NCBI GenBank assembly: GCA_963675135.1 | Contig: OY776129.1 | Span: forward strand, 40,712,141 to 40,776,140 | Length of the DNA stretch: 64,000 bases | Reading direction: 5' to 3' | From: Galeopsis tetrahit | Lineage: Eukaryota > Streptophyta > Magnoliopsida > Lamiales > Lamiaceae | Part shown: piece after piece, positions 11,630 to 20,611 of the stretch | Layout: each line of letters begins with the position of its first letter | Numbering within the stretch: position 1 is the first letter of the stretch | Position numbers and translations under genes: made by a program | Notes under the pieces: generated by a model | What the model saw: the letters and a program-made list of their open reading frames with translations, nothing else | The model's database searches: none | What the model was told of the DNA's origin: nothing

Positions 11630-12013
11630 TCTCTCATATCCCCTCTTCCTATCTCTCTACATTCTTTTCTCTCTCTAACCTATCTTCACTCAAACTGTTC
11701 TTCTCATATTTTCGTAACAATTATGTCTATATTTTTTCTCTGTTACATCTGTTTCACTATGTCTATATTTTTTCTCTATTACATCTGTTTCACTCTTTTT
11801 TCTATTGTTTCTGTCTATATTTTTCTCTTCCCCAATAAATCATGTTTGAAAGTGTAGGTTCCTTCGCAAATCTATTCAACAGCGCCTTCGAAGATGTACA
11901 GGTGCGTTCTTTTACTCAATCTTATTGATTTCCAAGTCATTTTTTATCTGTTTCTGTTTTTTTCCATTGTTTTGTCTATATTTTTCTGTTCCCTAATAAA
12001 TTATGTTTGAAAC

Positions 12014-12091
12014 AACAGCGCCTTCGAAGATGTACAGGTCGTTCTGGGTCCAATGTTTGCCCGCAAAAACACTTCCCTCCTCATCCGCGGT
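12014..12091 (+). pseudogene. Fragment resembling the thymidine kinase P-loop exon (left arm)
   Basis: Translation of this stretch gives EDVQVVLGPMFARKNTSLL. Plant thymidine kinases (TK1 type) carry V-x-V-I-x-GPMFAGKTT-x-LLRR, where GKT of the P-loop binds the phosphates of ATP. The fragment keeps GPMFA, the lysine and the SLL helix but has ARK in place of AGK, so it could not be a working kinase. No further kinase domain follows. The preceding NSAFEDVQ word also occurs upstream at about 11878-11902, followed by GTGCGT, like a second copy of an exon end. Confidence 0.5.
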
Positions 12092-12575
12092 TTATTTTAA
12101 TTAAATTTCCCCGATCTGTTATGCCTTTTTACCGAATTACTTTGTTATAATTTTGTAGCGACATTGGAATAATAAAATCCAGCAAGAATTTCCCGATCTG
12201 TTATGCCTTTTTACCGAATTTCTTCTCTTTTTTTATTATTAATTTTTCCTCATCGAATTTGGTGGGTATTTGTTTCTTCTTCCCATTCTTTTTATTATTA
12301 CTTTGTTTGTATGTTTAATAGAATTGTAAGGAATTATATGTTTAATAGCTTGATTGTTTGCTTGATTGTTTTATAGGGTTATTAACATCAAATGTTTATG
12401 TTTTATTTGTTAGAAGTCATGGCTACTAATTCAAAAGCGATGTCTCCAATCCTATTTCCGCATTTTTTTGACATATATGATTTTGCCAATGACCATTTTC
12501 CTTGGAACACCTGTCTATTGTTATTGTTGATCTTATTTTACATCTAAAATTTGTTTTGTAATATTATCAACATTA

Positions 12576-12662
12576 GATGCAGCACTGTTTGCAATAGTTG
12601 AAGGCTGCTTGCATCATTTAAATGTTAGTGGTTGTGAAGAAATCGGAGATGTTGGAGTAATA
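12576..12662 (+). pseudogene. F-box/LRR (FBL4-like) fragment at the palindrome apex
   Basis: Twenty-nine open codons read DAALFAIVEGC then LHHLNVSGCEEIGDVGV. This fits the cysteine-containing leucine-rich repeat of plant F-box/LRR proteins (LxxLxLSGCxxIGDxG), as in FBL4-like proteins. It spans the end of the left arm and the unpaired apex; its first half is repeated in inverted orientation at about 12666-12714. It has no start, F-box or neighbouring repeats, so it is a captured fragment rather than a gene. Confidence 0.5.
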
Positions 12663-13200
12663 CAACCACTAACATTTAAATGATGCAAGCAGCCTTCAAC
12701 TATTGCAAACAGTGCTACAAAACAAATTTTAGATGTAAAATAAGATCAACAATAACAATAGACAGGTGTTCCAAGGAAAATGGTCATTGGCAAAATCATA
12801 TATGTCAAAAAAATGCGGAAATAGGATTGGAGACATCGCTTTTGAATTAGTAGCCATGACTTCTAACAAATAAAACATAAACATTTGATGTTAATAACCC
12901 TATAAAACAATCAAGCAAACAATCAAGCTATTAAACATATAATTCCTTACAATTCTATTAAACATACAAACAAAGTAATAATAAAAAGAATGGGAAGAAG
13001 AAACAAATACCCACCAAATTCGATGAACCCAATACATGTATTGGAAAAATTAATAATAAAAAAAGAGAAGAAATTCGGTAAAAAGGCATAACAGATCGGG
13101 AAATTCTTGCTGGATTTTATTATTCCAATGTCGCTACAAAATTATAACAAAGTAATTCGGTAAAAAGGCATAACAGATCGGGGAAATTTAATTAAAATAA

Positions 13201-13278
13201 ACCGCGGATGAGGAGGGCAGTGTTTTTGCGGGCAAACATTGGACCCAGAACGACCTGTACATCTTCGAAGGCGCTGTT
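13201..13278 (-). pseudogene. Mirror copy of the thymidine kinase-like fragment (right arm)
   Basis: Reverse-complement counterpart of 12014-12091, of the same 78-base length, with the same ARK change in the P-loop. It differs at the following helix (TALL here, TSLL on the left). Identity of the two copies except for rare substitutions shows that the fragment was present before the inverted duplication formed. Confidence 0.5.
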
Positions 13279-13477
13279 GAATAGATCTGCAAAGCCTACC
13301 ATTTCAAACATAATTTATTAGGGAACAAAAAAATATAGACAAAACAATGGAAAAAAACAGAAACAGATAAAAAATGACTTGGAAATCAATAAGATTGAGT
13401 AAAAGAACGCACCTGTACATCTTCGAAGGCGCTGTTGAATAGATTTGGGAAGGAACCTACACTTTCAAACATGATTT

Positions 13478-14232
13478 ATTGGGGAAGAGAAAAATATAGA
13501 CAGAAACAATAGAAAAAAGAGTGAAACAGATGTAACAGAGAAAAAATATAGACATAAACAGATCTGCCTTTGACTTGCTCAGGTGGGGAAGAGAAAAATA
13601 TAGACAGAAACAATGGAAAAAAGAGTGAAACAGATGTAACAGAGAAAAAATATAGACATAATTCTTACGAAAATATAGATCTGCCTTTGACTGCTCAGGT
13701 GGGGAAGAGAAAAATATAGACATAAACAATGGAAAAAAGAAACAATGGAAAAAAGAGTGAAACAGATGTAACAGAGAAAAAATATAGACATAGGAAGAGA
13801 AATTATGAGTTTTTTGTTTAAAGCTCAGGTGGGGAAGAGAAAAATATAGACAGAAACAATGGAAAAAAGAGTGAAACAGATGTGTAACAGAGAAAAAATA
13901 TAGACATAATTGTTACGAAAATATAGATCTGCCTTTGACTGCTCAGGTGGTGGGGAAGAGAAAAATATAGACATAAACAATGGAAAAAAGAAACAATGGA
14001 AAAAAGAGTGAAACAGATGTAACAGAGAAAAAATATAGACACATAATTGTTACGAAAATATGAGAAGAACAGTTTGAGTGAAGATAGGTTAGAGAGAGAA
14101 AAGAATGCAGAGAGAGATAGGAAGAGAAATTATGAGTTTTTTGTTTAAAAAAATAACATTGAATTCTTAAAAAAAAAAATCTGCCTTTGACTGCTCAGGT
14201 GGGGAAGAGAAAAATATAGACATAAACAATGG
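13478..14232. repeat. Tandem array of ~110-130-bp units in the right arm
   Basis: The block GGTGGGGAAGAGAAAAATAT, followed by an AAACAATGGAAAAAAGAGTG segment and an AACAGAGAAAAAATATAGAC segment, recurs about six times, starting near 13476, 13583, 13698, 13829, 13947 and 14199. Units vary by small insertions, including internal doubling of AACAATGGAAAAAAGA. In the left arm only about one and a half units exist (about 11720-11850), so the array expanded after or during formation of the inverted repeat. Confidence 0.8.
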
Positions 14233-17200
14233 TGATAATTTGTGCAACATAATAATCTTCTATATTGCATTGAATAAATCTGACGTCCAACAGGAATATA
14301 TATACAAATTACAATACATGAGCCCTTGCAAGATATGGGCCTAAGTACTGTAAATAAGGAAAATATCAAACAGAATCAAAACAGAATAAAGATATACTCT
14401 AATATTCCCAAATCTAATTAGATAACTAACGCCATGGAATTTGCCTAATAACTTACGCCCAATACTCCCCCTCAAGTTGGCGTGTGTAAGTCTCGAACAC
14501 CCAACTTGCCACGAAGATAACGAAAACGCTCGACACCAAGCGCCTTTGTAAAGATATCTGCAACTTGATGATCCGTAGAAACCATGCAAGGCTGAATTTC
14601 ACCATTCGTAACTCGTTCACGTACGAAATAACAATCCATTTCAACATGCTTAGTTCGCTCATGAAAAACCGGATTGACCGCAATGTGGCGAGCTGCTTGA
14701 TTATCGCAAAAAAGTGGGGTTGGACCAGTTTGCTTGACGTCAAATTCTTCAAGAAGCCACCGCAGCCATACAATCTCACATACGGTCGTTGCCATGGCGC
14801 GATACTCGGCCTCTGCGGATGAACGAGACACGACTGACTGCTTTTTCGTTCGTCATGAGATAGGGGAATCACCGAGAGAGATAAGAAAACCTGTGGATGA
14901 ACGTCTTGTAAAGGGGCAGCCCACCCAATCTGCATCGCAATGGGCTTGTAATACAAAATTGTCGCTGGCTGAAATGAATATGCCTTGACCTGGTGCCTGC
15001 TTTAGATATCGTAAGACTCGTTGTGCTGCCGTGAGATGGACTTGTCGCGGCTGATTCAGAAATTGGCTAAGTTGGCTCACGGCGAAAACAATATCCGGTC
15101 GTGTGACGGTAAGGTAGAGTAGTCTGCCAACTAGGCGTCGATAAGGGGCAGGCTCAATGAGAGGGCTGTCGTCGTCTGGGCGTAATTTCAGATTCTGTTC
15201 CATGGGAAACGCACTCGGTCGACTCCCTTGGAGTCCACTCTCCTCCAAGATGTCCAAGGCATATTTGCGTTGACTCAAAATAAAACCATCGGGGGAACGG
15301 GCAACTTCAATTCCTAAAAAATACTTTAAGGGACCCAAGTCCTTAATGCTAAATTTCTCATTCAAGTAGCGTTTCACAAAGGTAATATGAGATAAGTCAT
15401 TTCCTACCAATAAAACATCGTCGACATAAACTAATGCGGAAACAAAAATGGACCCTTTGCGAAATATGAATAGTGAGTGGTCGGCGTGTGATTGGCGGAA
15501 GTCAATGGCAATCAAGGCTTGAGTGAATTTTTCATGCCAATTCCGAGAGGCTTGACGAAGACCGTAAAGTGATTTTCGTAACTTGCAAACACGAGTGTCG
15601 CCATCCTTAGCAAAACCTTGCGGGATGTGCATGTATACGTCCTCATGCAAATCACCATGAAGAAAAGCATTATTTACGTCTAATTGGTGAACTATCCAAT
15701 TTCGCTTTGCCGCAATAGTTAACATGCAACGAACAGTAACTAATTTTGCAACAGGGGCAAATGTTTCATGAAAATCAACACCCTCAATTTGCGTGAATCC
15801 TTTGGCAACCAACCGAGCCTTGTATCGCTCTATATCTCCATTGGGTTTGTACTTGATCTTGTATACCCACTTTGAACCTACCGCTTTCTTTCCCGGTGGG
15901 AGTGGAGTTAACGTCCACGTTCCATTTGATTCTAAGGCTGAAATCTCCTTTTGCATTGCTTCGCGCCATAGGGGATCTTTAATGGCTTGAGAAAAATATT
16001 TTGGCTCATCATGAGACGTGATGGCCGCTAGAAAAGTTTGGTGAGCCAAGGAAAATTTATTATATGCGACAAAATTAGAAAGAGGATGTACCGTCGAGAT
16101 CATTGAGTTGGTAGTGGGTTGTGAATGGTCTATAGAAGGAGGCAAGTCGGTGACGTAGGCATCAAGGTGCTTTGGGCGTCTCCTGGTTCGACGTGTCTCG
16201 GATGGTGGTGTCGTATCAAGTGGTGGAGCACTTCCATCGTTGGAAGATGCGTGAATGTCCACCGATTCGGCAGGTTGAATAGAGGGAACGACAGGCTCAT
16301 GGTCATTATTTCGGATGATTGGAGGCCGGATGAATGGACGCGGCGCAAGGGATGTATGAGTGAGGGGAGTCTGATGTCCGTGTACCTGGTCATGGGCTGT
16401 TGTAGTGGCAGTTGGAAAATCTAGATGTTCAGTGCCTTTGAATGGGAATATTTGCTCAAAAAATGTGACATCCCGCGAGCTATAGAATTTTTGTGTTTGC
16501 AAATCATAAACACGGTACGCCTTTTGTCCATTTGGATAACCAACAAATACACAAGCGTTTCCTCTTTCTTCAAATTTATCCTTCCGGTGATTGTCGTGTG
16601 CATAGACCAAACACCCAAAAACCCGAATGTGCTCGTATGATGGTTGTTTGCCAAACAAAACTTCATAAGGCGTCTTATTACCAATCACAGGGGTGGGTAA
16701 ACGATTTATTATATAGACGGCCGTAAGGATACATTCACCCCAAAATTCAATCGGCAATCCCGACTCAAAACGTAGTGCTCGTGCGACTTCCAAAATGTGT
16801 CGATGTTTACGTTCGACAACACCATTTTGTTGTGGAGTATCTGTGCAAGAGGTCTCGAATAAAATTCCATTATTGGCATAGTAATCAAGCAAAGCGGTTG
16901 TTCGAAATTTTGTCCCATTATCTGAGCGCACACGCTTTACATCCTTTTGAAACTGAGTTCTAACCATGTTACAAAACTGGATCAAAAATCGGGCCGCATC
17001 AGATTTCTGATTAATAAGAAAAGTCCAAACTCCCCTGCTATAATCATCTACTATAGACAAAAAATAACGCGCTCCAGTAAACGTCTCACATCTATAAGGT
17101 CCCCAAATGTCACAATGAATTAATTCAAAACAACATGACGTTTTGCTAGTACTAGTGGGAAAAGGCAATCTAGTTTGCTTAGCCCGAACACATGGATCAC

Positions 17201-18008
17201 AAAAGGTAATATTCTCTTTAAAATTACGTAAAGAACAAATATTTTTCAACTTGCCAACAGATGCATGGCCAAGACGTTTATGCCACAGTTCTGAACTTCC
17301 AATAATGGACAAAGCAGATGCCTCAGCCTTCAGAGGCTCCAAGTAGTAAAGACCATCACATTGTTTACCCACTCCAATCAGTTTTCTCGAGTGTAAATCC
17401 TGTATTACACAAAAATCTGGGAAGAACGTGAATACACAATTTAAATCATTAGTAAGTCTTCGAACCGAGAGAAGGTTGCAATGAAAATTCGGTAAATATA
17501 AGACACGATTAAGATATAAATTGCTCCCGATTTTGAGCTGTCCAACGGCATGTACGGGAATTATTTCACCATTTGGGATTTTCACTGGTGGTTCGGAATG
17601 AGAGGTTTCGACATTAAACAAGAATGAATTGTTGCACGTAATGTGCTCGGTCGCCCCTGAATCAATGATCCAATGCATTCCAAGGTTGTTGCTTGTACCT
17701 GCCATATTTATTGAAGGGGCTGAAGAAGCTGTGCCACTGCCGACGGTGATTTCGGCCTTCATAAATTCTGCTGGTCGTCCCATCTGTTTAGAAGAAACAT
17801 CCCTAGGTTTATTGGATGCGTGGAGGTAATATGGCGACATTGAATCAATCACAACAGTCGACTTCTCTATGCCGCTGCCGGAGCCACCACACTTATCAGT
17901 TACTTTTTCGTCAGACATGGTTTACTCGATGCGCAAGAATTGCATCAAGAAATCCAACAGGAATATATATACAAATTACAATACATGAGCCCTTGCAAGA
18001 TATGGGCC
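14233..18008 (-). mobile_element. Ty1/copia retrotransposon, minus strand, 5' end deleted (element F)
   Basis: Minus-strand order: LTR remnant (18008-17955), polyprotein (17918-14472), polypurine tract (CTTGAGGGGGAG near 14465-14476) and a 3' LTR at 14464-14233, about 232 bp, ending CA at the insertion point. The 5' LTR retains only a ~54-base middle segment identical to 14289-14342. The left flank is an array unit ending ...AACAATGG. The right flank resumes about 18 bases further on within the same unit type (TGTAACAGAG). The element therefore inserted in the array and later lost the outer 5' LTR and a little flanking DNA. Confidence 0.85.
14472..17918 (-). pseudogene. Copia polyprotein with deleted gag and one in-frame TGA
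   Basis: One reading frame of 1149 codons from ATG 17918 to the stop at 14472, interrupted by a single TGA at 14855-14853. There the context SPIS-stop-RTKKQSV points to TGG changed to TGA. Order: a short gag N-terminal piece (SPYYLHASNKP, about residues 28-38) joined directly to the protease region, so most of gag including the zinc knuckle is missing; protease DSGA at 86-89; GAG pre-integrase HKRLGH; integrase with HCDIWG, SDNG and GVVERKH (the D, D, E residues); reverse transcriptase with YVDD at 831-834; RNase H with DADW, AEAEYRA and TKHVE. The pol part is otherwise open. Loss of gag makes it non-autonomous whatever the TGA does. Confidence 0.9.
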
Positions 18009-18180
18009 TATGTAACAGAGAAAAAATATAGACACATAATTGTTACGAAAATATGAGAAGAACAGTTTGAGTGAAGATAGGTTAGAGAGAGAAAAGAATG
18101 CAGAGAGAGATAGGAAGAGAAATTATGAGTTTTTTGTTTAAAAAAATAACATTGAATTCTTAAAAAAAAAAAAAAAAGGA
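18009..18180. repeat. Second copy of the palindrome arm border, ending in an A tract beside the tRNA gene
   Basis: Nearly identical to 14019-14178, from TGTAACAGAG through TGAGAAGAACAGTTTGAGTG to GAATTCTTAAAAAA. Here the A tract is longer and runs to the tRNA gene's 3' side. It is the right-hand remainder of the array broken by element F. Confidence 0.8.
18164..18178 (-). terminator. Pol III terminator of tRNA-Glu
   Basis: Run of about 15 A on the plus strand, i.e. Ts on the transcribed sense strand, four bases after the tRNA 3' end. Four or more Ts suffice for RNA polymerase III termination. The tract is continuous with the A-rich end of the flanking repeat at 18009-18180. Confidence 0.75.
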
Positions 18181-18182
18181 AT

Positions 18183-18254
18183 TCCGTTGCCGGGACTTGA
18201 ACCCGGGTCTCTCGGGTGAGAGCCGAGTATCCTGACCAACTAGACTACAACGGA
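18183..18254 (-). tRNA. trnE-CUC: tRNA-Glu (CUC)
   Basis: A 72-base cloverleaf on the minus strand. The acceptor stem TCCGTTG pairs with CAACGGA. The D-arm holds the A-box (TAGTCTAGTTGG). The anticodon stem CTCGG/CCGAG encloses the loop CTCTCAC, with anticodon CTC. The T-arm is CCGGGTTCAAGTCCCGG (B-box). There is no intron and no encoded CCA. It matches the usual nuclear tRNA-Glu of plants. The RNA polymerase III terminator is the long T run just downstream (A tract at about 18164-18178 on the plus strand). Confidence 0.97.
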
Positions 18255-18777
18255 GTGTTGATGTTTATTTATTTATAATAAATCATATAATTATAAATTA
18301 CTTATATCGAAAATTGGCCTTCAAATTTCCTACCATTAATTGAACTGCAAATCTTTTAAATTTTCATTTATTTTTCCTAATTTTCGTGGATATTGATAGA
18401 AAATAAACATCATATAAATCACACCACGCTAATTTAGGACCATACTGACTTAGTAGATGAACCCTTTACGGACCATACTAATTAAGGACCAAATTCGCAT
18501 TAATCCTAATCCATGTTTATTAAGGACCATACTAAATTATAGAGATTTTGCAGTTTAAGATCAAAGACATAGCCTAACTTTTCTTGCAAGCGTGATCTGT
18601 TTGATTGCAGTGGGGGACAAAAGTGAAACCTAAGAAACCTCTGTCCTTCACCATTGCACTCTCTCAATTTTATTTTATTTGTAATTACTAAAGATACTCC
18701 ATCATTGATTTAATTTTTTATCTTGTTTTAAATAGGTGATGCAATAGTAGAAACATGAAGAAGCAAACTAGAGGTCA
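18255..18777. promoter_or_regulatory. Region between tRNA-Glu and the glycine-rich protein gene
   Basis: AT-rich. The phrase GGACCATACT recurs four times with small changes between 18437 and 18535. The last 100 bases hold an AT-rich TTTTAAATAGG stretch that could serve as a TATA region for the gene at 18778. Confidence 0.35.
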
Positions 18778-19284
18778 ATGGAGAGTGTACTAGGAAAAAG
18801 AACATTGTTCATAGTTTTGCTCATCGGTGTGGTGATAGTAAGATTGAGGGGGGAAGGAAATGAGAGCAATCAAGCTCAACGCAATGTCGTTGCGTCTTTG
18901 AAGAACACTGATAATGTGGAACAAAGCAACCGAGATCAGAATGAAGTTGTATTGGATAACAAAGGAAGTAATAGTGGAGGCGGAGGTGGTGGTGGTGGAG
19001 GAGGAGGCAGTGGAGGTGGTGGTGGTGGAGGAGGCGGTGGAGGAGGATATGGATGGGGATGGGGTGGTCGTCGTGGTGGTGGTGGGGGCGGCGGTGGTGG
19101 AGGGGGATGTAAAGGGCAACCAAGGAAAAGAGGTAAGGAAAATGAGGAGTATGAGATAGGGGAATATGGGGAATGCATGGTGAGGGGAAGGTGTAAAGGG
19201 ATGAGATTGGATTGTCCACTACATTGTGGAGGCCCTTGCCTCTATGACTGCACCCATATGTGCAAAGCTCACTGCAAATCTTGA
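18778..19284 (+). CDS. Secreted glycine-rich protein with cysteine-rich C-terminal tail
   Basis: Single exon of 168 residues; ATG at 18778 is the first start. A hydrophobic signal peptide (TLFIVLLIGVVIVRL, residues 9-23) suggests secretion to the cell wall. Residues 24-66 are polar (Asn, Gln, Asp). Residues 67 to about 110 are almost pure glycine with a YGWGWGGRRG island. After a basic/acidic linker (PRKRGKENEE) the last ~35 residues carry eight cysteines (ECMVRGRCKGMRLDC, HCGGPC, DCTHMC, HCKS), with a ninth just after the glycine block. Plant glycine-rich wall proteins with such tails exist, but I know no function for this subgroup. The tail could form disulphides or bind metal. The poly-Pro frame on the other strand is only its complement. 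Confidence 0.8.
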   Translation: MESVLGKRTLFIVLLIGVVIVRLRGEGNESNQAQRNVVASLKNTDNVEQSNRDQNEVVLDNKGSNSGGGGGGGGGGGSGGGGGGGGGGGGYGWGWGGRRGGGGGGGGGGGCKGQPRKRGKENEEYEIGEYGECMVRGRCKGMRLDCPLHCGGPCLYDCTHMCKAHCKS

Positions 19285-20150
19285 AGAATCGACCGCCTTT
19301 CGTCCATCGTTGTGTTTCGTTCCAAAGCTACTTTGTAGCAACAATATCAGTTGGGGAGCATTTTGTTTTTAGAGTATCAAGAAACCAGTAGAATTTGTTG
19401 TTGTTAAATGTAGTAGTAGCTAGCTGGAGAGATGGTGTTTTGTGTTTGATGTATGTTGCACATGTATGATGATGTATTGTCCAACTGGACATGAATGAAA
19501 TATCCCAGCTTGGACTTGAAAATTGTGTAGCTGATGATACTTTTGTATATAGTTTATTATGGTGGTACTACTCTTGATTGATTCTCAATTACTTTCTTGC
19601 AGTAGTTTCACAGTGTAATCAGACAAGGTTACATAATAATAATACTTTAATGTGATTATTTGTATTTTTTTTATTGGGACGTTCAAAATTATATGCACAC
19701 TTCTAATTGTAATACGAAAATAATTCACAAAATTAATAATTTCACAACATTATTTTTTTTTCAAAGCTTCACCTCACTAAATTTCAATTACACATAAAAT
19801 CATCCAAAATATACCTGTTTTATTTGACCCTGCGCGACTGCAACACACTAATTTTTACTTTTAATTTTTAAAGTGTGTCAATCTTTGTGTGCAAATCATC
19901 CAAGAATATAGTTATACTTATTAGAATAATAAAAGGAAAATCATTTTGAAATTGTACTCTCAAGTCTCAACTTTGGGGGATAAAAAACAAAATGTATAAT
20001 GTGAAACTACAAATGTTTTTTATGCATAGAGAAAGTGAAGTCACAGGAGAAAATATAGGAAACAATGTGCAATTTTTCCACAAAAAGTTTTAACATCTAA
20101 TATGACTCAGCTATGCGCATCATAAAATATTTTAGGTGAAAAAAAAAATA
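19285..20150. other. 3' flank of the glycine-rich protein gene and intergenic DNA
   Basis: The 3' UTR probably extends to about 19550; AATGAAATAT near 19493 could serve as a polyadenylation signal. The rest is AT-rich without recognisable genes. Confidence 0.4.
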
Positions 20151-20338
20151 CTTCTTTTGTCCCTCGTTTAAGTTTTTCATTTTGTAAGTTACATATTTCT
20201 ATTTTTGTTCTCTACCTTCTGTCTCTTATTACCTTTTCTCTTTCTTATCACACTCTACCTCAATACTCTACTAAACATTATATTCCTTAAAACATTTGCA
20301 AAACAGTAAATGAACAACTTAACGGGAGACAAAGGGAG
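20151..20338. mobile_element. Stowaway-type MITE, 188 bp
   Basis: Ends CTTCTTTTGTCCCTCGTTTA and, as reverse complement, CTCCCTTTGTCTCCCGTTAA form a diverged terminal inverted repeat of the Stowaway type. TA lies on each side (20149-20150 and 20339-20340). It lies about 270 bases beyond the 3' end of the cyclophilin gene. Confidence 0.7.
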
Positions 20339-20611
20339 TATATTATTATCAGCCTCATCATTCCAACTTTTGTAAAAAGAAGAATCCGTCCAACAATATA
20401 CTTCAAAACCTACATTCATACTTAGCAGGGATCTTAAATTCTCAAATTAGCCCTCATTTCAGAAAACATAGTCATGTCAGAATACATGGTGCTGCCTAGC
20501 TTTCAACGATGGTGCTCATTTAAGAAAAAAAGCAAGTTGATAATTCAAGTTTTTCATATGGTGTGAATCAGGTTGACTGAAGAGGGCAAGGTTCTGCTAG
20601 TGTAAACCAAA

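Larger units (their letters stand above)
11630..14140. repeat. Large near-perfect inverted repeat carrying captured gene fragments
   Basis: The arms run from about 11630 to 12632 and from about 12661 to 14140 and read as reverse complements, with the apex at about 12633-12660. Matching landmarks include the twice-repeated GATCTGTTATGCC word, the TCCGCGGT site, ATGGCTACTAATTCAAAAGC and the apex segment. The right arm is longer because its outer part is amplified as a tandem array. A small extra block (CCCAATACATGTATTGG) lies in the right arm, and 21 bases near 12560-12580 are present only on the left. Few other differences are visible, so the duplication is recent or kept uniform by gene conversion. 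Segments resembling thymidine kinase and F-box/LRR exons lie inside (entered separately). No transposase and no clean target-site duplication were found. Confidence 0.85.

Noticed and set aside
11596..11838. 80-codon Ser/Leu/Phe-rich frame and the similar minus-strand frames at 13457-14042
   Set aside because: They are translations of the T/C-rich arm repeat and change frame with each unit; no start, domain or conservation.
12419..12544. Short ORF (MATNSKAMSPILFPHF...) in the palindrome arm
   Set aside because: 41 codons with no recognised family. It may be another captured exon, but I cannot support it as a gene.
18790..19219. Long minus-strand frames rich in Pro, Thr/Ser or His
   Set aside because: They are complements of the GGN repeats of the glycine-rich protein gene in other frames.
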